The notes beneath the pieces are model-generated. The model saw nothing but the letters and a program-made list of their open reading frames with translations, did not search any database and was not told the origin of the DNA. 7,435 nt of DNA from NCBI GenBank assembly GCA_036278835.1, contig DASUKH010000129.1, positions 1 through 7,435 of the forward strand, read 5' to 3'. The stretch is from DATARH01 sp036278835 (GTDB lineage: Bacteria > Pseudomonadota > Alphaproteobacteria > ATCC43930 > CGMCC-115725). This document shows, one piece after another, positions 5,651-7,435 of the stretch (position 1 is its first letter; every line of letters begins with the position of its first letter). The translations under genes and the position numbers were made by a program.

Positions 5651-6669
5651 CCACCGCCCTCCGAGGCGGCCCAGGCGTCGCGCACGGCGGCGAGCCGTTC
5701 GACGGGGTTCAGCAGCAAGGGCCGCGCGGCCCGCCGCACCCGCGCCTTGTCGCGCTCGTCGGTGACGTATTCGACCGGCGACTTGCCGTCGATGCGTGCG
5801 AGCAACAGCCCCGGTAGCAGGCGTGCCGCCCGCGCCTCGATGGCGTCGCGCGGCTCCCAGCCGACCCCGGCAAAATAGGTCGCGGTGAGCTCATCGAAGC
5901 AGGCGAGAAAGCCGGCCACCGCCTTCTTGTTCCACAGGCATTTCAGCAGCAGGTGGTTGAGCACGAAGGCGAGATCGAAGGCCGGGTCGCCGTACCAGGC
6001 GCATTCGGCATCGAGAAACACCGGGCCGTTGGGGCCGATCAGGATGTTTTTCGGGCTGACATCGCCGTGCACCAGCGCGCGGCGGGTTGCGGCCGTCGCC
6101 GCGGCGAGCCGGCGGAGCGGGGCGGCGAGATCGGGGTGCCGGGTGCCCGTCGCGATCAGATAGGGGTCGAGGCGCAGCGCGTAAAAGCTGTCATCGGTGG
6201 CGAACGCGCGCGCGATTTCGGGGTCGTCGGCGGTGGCGCGGTGGATGCGCACGAGGCGGTCGCCGACCGCCGCCGCTTCGGCCGGGTCGGCGTAGCCGTC
6301 GCGCAGCCGCTCCTTCCAGACCGGATGAGTCGCCGGGTCGAGGTATTCCATGGCGAAGAGACCGCGCGCCCGGTCCTCGCCGATGAGGCGCGGCACCGCC
6401 TCAGGGCAGATTCGCCCGGCCGCCCGAAACCACGCGACTTCATAGGCGTTGCGCGCGACCGGCGCTTCCCACAACTGCGCCACCTTGAGGCGCGGCAGCG
6501 CGCGTTTCAGGCACAACCGCCGCCCGGAACATTCGACCAGCCAGATTTCCGACGACACGCCGCCGTCGAGCGGGCGGCACCTCGGTCGCTCGTCCGCCGC
6601 GATCACGCCCATCTCACGCAACGAGACGGCGATTTCCGTTGCGTCGAGCGTCTCGAAATCCGCGCTCAT
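5632..6669 (-). CDS. APH-family small-molecule phosphotransferase, methylthioribose-kinase-like
   Basis: A 345-aa cytoplasmic kinase of the aminoglycoside-phosphotransferase fold. Seen in order: glycine-loop DGGVSSEIWLV (35-45), ATP-binding Lys in LKRALP (K55) and its Glu partner E77, hinge MEYL, catalytic loop VHGDVSPKN (200-208, D203 base, N208 metal ligand), and the metal-binding FLDAECAWYGDP (D220, E222). The K-x-ALP block, the later W67 and R73, and the D-x-E-x-A-x-YG block resemble methylthioribose kinase (MtnK) more than true antibiotic kinases, so aminoglycoside resistance is unlikely. The start lies 3 bp after the transporter stop (TGA, GCG, ATG) with no clear Shine-Dalgarno, which suggests translational coupling. 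The partner suggests a nucleoside, ribose or methylthioribose-like substrate; this is inference. The 3' end overlaps thrB. Confidence 0.88.
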   Translation of the reverse strand: MSADFETLDATEIAVSLREMGVIAADERPRCRPLDGGVSSEIWLVECSGRRLCLKRALPRLKVAQLWEAPVARNAYEVAWFRAAGRICPEAVPRLIGEDRARGLFAMEYLDPATHPVWKERLRDGYADPAEAAAVGDRLVRIHRATADDPEIARAFATDDSFYALRLDPYLIATGTRHPDLAAPLRRLAAATAATRRALVHGDVSPKNILIGPNGPVFLDAECAWYGDPAFDLAFVLNHLLLKCLWNKKAVAGFLACFDELTATYFAGVGWEPRDAIEARAARLLPGLLLARIDGKSPVEYVTDERDKARVRRAARPLLLNPVERLAAVRDAWAASEGGGQPSMP

Positions 6670-6672
6670 CGC

Positions 6673-7435
6673 TCAGGTCAGCAGCGCCACGACGGCGCCG
6701 CTCATGCAGGTGGCGAGGGTGCCCGACAGGATCGAGCGCAGCCCGAGCGCGACGATCTCCGGCCGCCGCTCCGGCACCATCGCGCCCATGCCGCCGATCA
6801 GGATGCCGAGGCTGCCGAAATTGGCGAAGCCGCACAGCGCGTAGGTCATGATAAGGCGCGAGTGGGGGCTGAGCGCCGCCGTCGGCAGATGCGCGAAATC
6901 GGCATAGGCGACAAACTCGTTGAGCATCGTCTTGGTCGCCATCAGGGTCGCCGCCGCGCCGGTCTCGGGGCCGGGGATGCCGATCAGCCACATCACCGGC
7001 CGGAAAGCGAGGGCGAACAGCCGCTGCAAGGTGACCGGCGCGCCGAACAGCGGCGGCAGCAGGCCGAGCGCCTCATTGACGAGGCTGACGAGCGCGATCG
7101 CGACGATCAGCATTGCGACGATACTGAGCAGAAAGCCGATGCCGTCCTGCGTCCCCTTGGCGAGCGCGTCCATCGCGCTGACCGGCGGGTCGTCCATCGT
7201 CAGCTCGACCCCGGCGGACGGGTCCGGGCGGAACGGCACCATTAACGCCGCGAGCGCCAACGCCGCCGGGGTGCTGATCACCGCGGCAGCCAGGATGTTG
7301 CCGAGCGCATTCGGGATGACCGGGCCGACCATCGCGGCGTAGAGCACCATGACGGTGCCGGCGATGCCGGCCATGCCACAGCTCATCAGCGCGAACAGTT
7401 CGCCGCGTTCGAGCCGCAACAGATACGGGCGGATC
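6673..7435 (-). CDS. Concentrative nucleoside transporter, NupC type (C-terminal part, cut by window end)
   Basis: Inner-membrane symporter that brings nucleosides in with H+ or Na+. The frame stays open to the window edge, giving the last 253 codons of a protein usually about 400 aa. Family landmarks seen: RPYLLRLERGELFALMSCGMA at the edge, IPGPETGAAATLMATKT, NEFVAY (nt 6904-6921), and TYALCGFANFGSLGILIGG (about nt 6795-6851). From known CNT structures, the Glu of NEFVAY and the Asn of GFANF are expected to contact the nucleoside ribose. Several hydrophobic membrane segments are visible and the protein ends at ...SGAVVALLT. An apparent internal TTG start at 7419 is not real; coding sequence continues upstream. 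It is the upstream partner of the kinase gene. Nucleoside preference cannot be told from this part. Confidence 0.94.
   Translation of the reverse strand, partial: IRPYLLRLERGELFALMSCGMAGIAGTVMVLYAAMVGPVIPNALGNILAAAVISTPAALALAALMVPFRPDPSAGVELTMDDPPVSAMDALAKGTQDGIGFLLSIVAMLIVAIALVSLVNEALGLLPPLFGAPVTLQRLFALAFRPVMWLIGIPGPETGAAATLMATKTMLNEFVAYADFAHLPTAALSPHSRLIMTYALCGFANFGSLGILIGGMGAMVPERRPEIVALGLRSILSGTLATCMSGAVVALLT

Noticed and set aside
5632..6669. Aminoglycoside resistance gene
   Set aside because: The fold is shared, but the sequence blocks resemble methylthioribose kinase and the gene is coupled to a nucleoside transporter, with no resistance or mobile context.
5953..7245. 430-codon open frame on the plus strand opposite the kinase and transporter
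   Set aside because: It spans two well-identified genes on the other strand, is very rich in Arg, Gln and His, and shows no domain or convincing start.

Overview
The window is GC-rich, gene-dense and shows no codon-use break. The gene families (GlpX-type FBPase, APH-fold homoserine kinase, MFHCNGW-type acyl-CoA synthetase, tandem-CDGSH protein) and a dispersed palindrome of the 'PAQAG/PACAG' kind point to an alphaproteobacterium, probably of a Rhodospirillales-like or related lineage. That placement is inferred from gene content only.

Layout from left to right: (1) the first 202 codons of glpX on the minus strand, cut by the window start. (2) A 328-bp divergent intergenic region holding an 84-bp palindromic element. 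(3) A plus-strand acyl-CoA synthetase of 541 aa. (4) Convergent to it, with stop codons directly abutting, a minus-strand cation diffusion facilitator (CDF). (5) A second copy of the 84-bp element. (6) A predicted lipoprotein and a two-cluster CDGSH iron-sulfur protein, both on the minus strand and possibly one transcript with the CDF gene (order CDGSH, lipoprotein, CDF). (7) A 160-bp divergent region with hairpins and one degenerate arm of the same repeat. (8) Plus-strand thrB. (9) Overlapping thrB tail to tail by 19 bp, a minus-strand APH/methylthioribose-kinase-like phosphotransferase. (10) The C-terminal part of a concentrative nucleoside transporter on the minus strand, cut by the window end and 3 bp upstream of the kinase.

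Most genes are housekeeping or metabolic: gluconeogenesis/Calvin-type FBPase, acyl activation, metal efflux, Fe-S protein, threonine synthesis and nucleoside uptake. Functional links the sequence supports are the transporter-kinase pair (import coupled to phosphorylation of the imported compound or a product of it) and, more weakly, the CDGSH-lipoprotein-CDF cluster. I see no phage, insertion sequence, CRISPR, tRNA, rRNA or defence system, and no clearly new system. The most noteworthy items are the repeat family with fixed 29-26-29 geometry and the nucleoside-transporter-linked kinase.
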